A DNA stretch of 64,000 nucleotides from Pseudomonas sp. RIT409 (lineage in GTDB: Bacteria; Pseudomonadota; Gammaproteobacteria; Pseudomonadales; Pseudomonadaceae): NCBI RefSeq assembly GCF_003052515.2, contig NZ_QARE02000005.1, forward strand, positions 124,001 to 188,000, in the 5' to 3' direction. The position numbers were made by a program, and so were the translations under genes. Positions 63,957 to 64,000 of this stretch are shown piece by piece (the first letter of the stretch is position 1; each line of letters starts with the position of its first letter). A model generated the notes under the pieces. The model saw nothing but the letters and a program-made list of their open reading frames with translations. It did no database searches and had not been told where the DNA came from.

Positions 63957-64000
63957 CGTGCCGCATTCCGAAAGACCACCTTGTCCGCCTTTGGCATCCC

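Overview
The window is a GC-rich chromosomal segment of a Pseudomonas, probably from the fluorescens/syringae side of the genus. No rRNA, plasmid or phage gene is visible, so the species is not resolved. The evidence is gene order, which follows the P. aeruginosa hisG-to-groEL arrangement almost gene for gene as I remember it: his genes, algW, cysD/cysNC, trpS, zapE, rplM-rpsI, cytochrome bc1, sspAB, lpoA, rsmI, rnpB, the whole dcw cluster, secA, argJ, ampG and groESL. The intergenic repeats are also of the Pseudomonas REP type.

Layout. 1-2834: end of hisG, then hisD-hisC (histidine synthesis). 2873-4894: periplasmic protease algW, divergent from a NIF3-family gene. 5145-8149: cysD and the fused cysN-cysC (sulfate activation), separated by an inverted-repeat element. 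8381-12456: a small lipoprotein, zapG, an alpha/beta hydrolase, trpS and zapE. 12457-16382: a three-unit REPIN array, a GlxA-type regulator, an acyl-CoA dehydrogenase and an aldo/keto reductase; this is the most accessory-looking part. 16553-21686: rplM-rpsI, petABC and sspAB. 21814-26450: dolP, gmhA/diaA, yraN and lpoA on the minus strand, divergent from rsmI. 26535-26897: RNase P RNA. 27100-45066: the dcw cluster mraZ-rsmH-ftsL-ftsI-murE-murF-mraY-murD-ftsW-murG-murC-ddlB-ftsQ-ftsA-ftsZ-lpxC, many genes overlapping by 1-14 bases. 45105-50937: dciA, secA, argJ and a Nudix/ThiE-like fusion. 51344-58852: cobalamin adenosyltransferase, an orphan sensor kinase, panE-like, yajQ, mscS, ampG and an alkyltransferase-like gene. 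59014-64000: a DUF481 protein, a Fur-boxed hugZ-like gene, fxsA and groESL.

Functionally this is mostly core cell-envelope biology. The dcw cluster makes the peptidoglycan precursor and the divisome. lpoA, gmhA, dolP and ampG add peptidoglycan and outer-membrane maintenance or recycling. secA, algW and groESL handle protein export and folding.

The most unusual signal is not a gene system but two loci (12471-13036 and 50890-51290) where a palindromic intergenic repeat and the 3' end of the neighbouring gene are tandemly repeated with exact periods (196 and 173 bases). In both, the copy farthest from the gene body differs from the live gene end mainly at synonymous codon positions. This suggests the gene ends diverged as functional genes in separate lineages and were then brought together by recombination. 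I found no CRISPR array, prophage, IS element, toxin-antitoxin or recognisable defence system.
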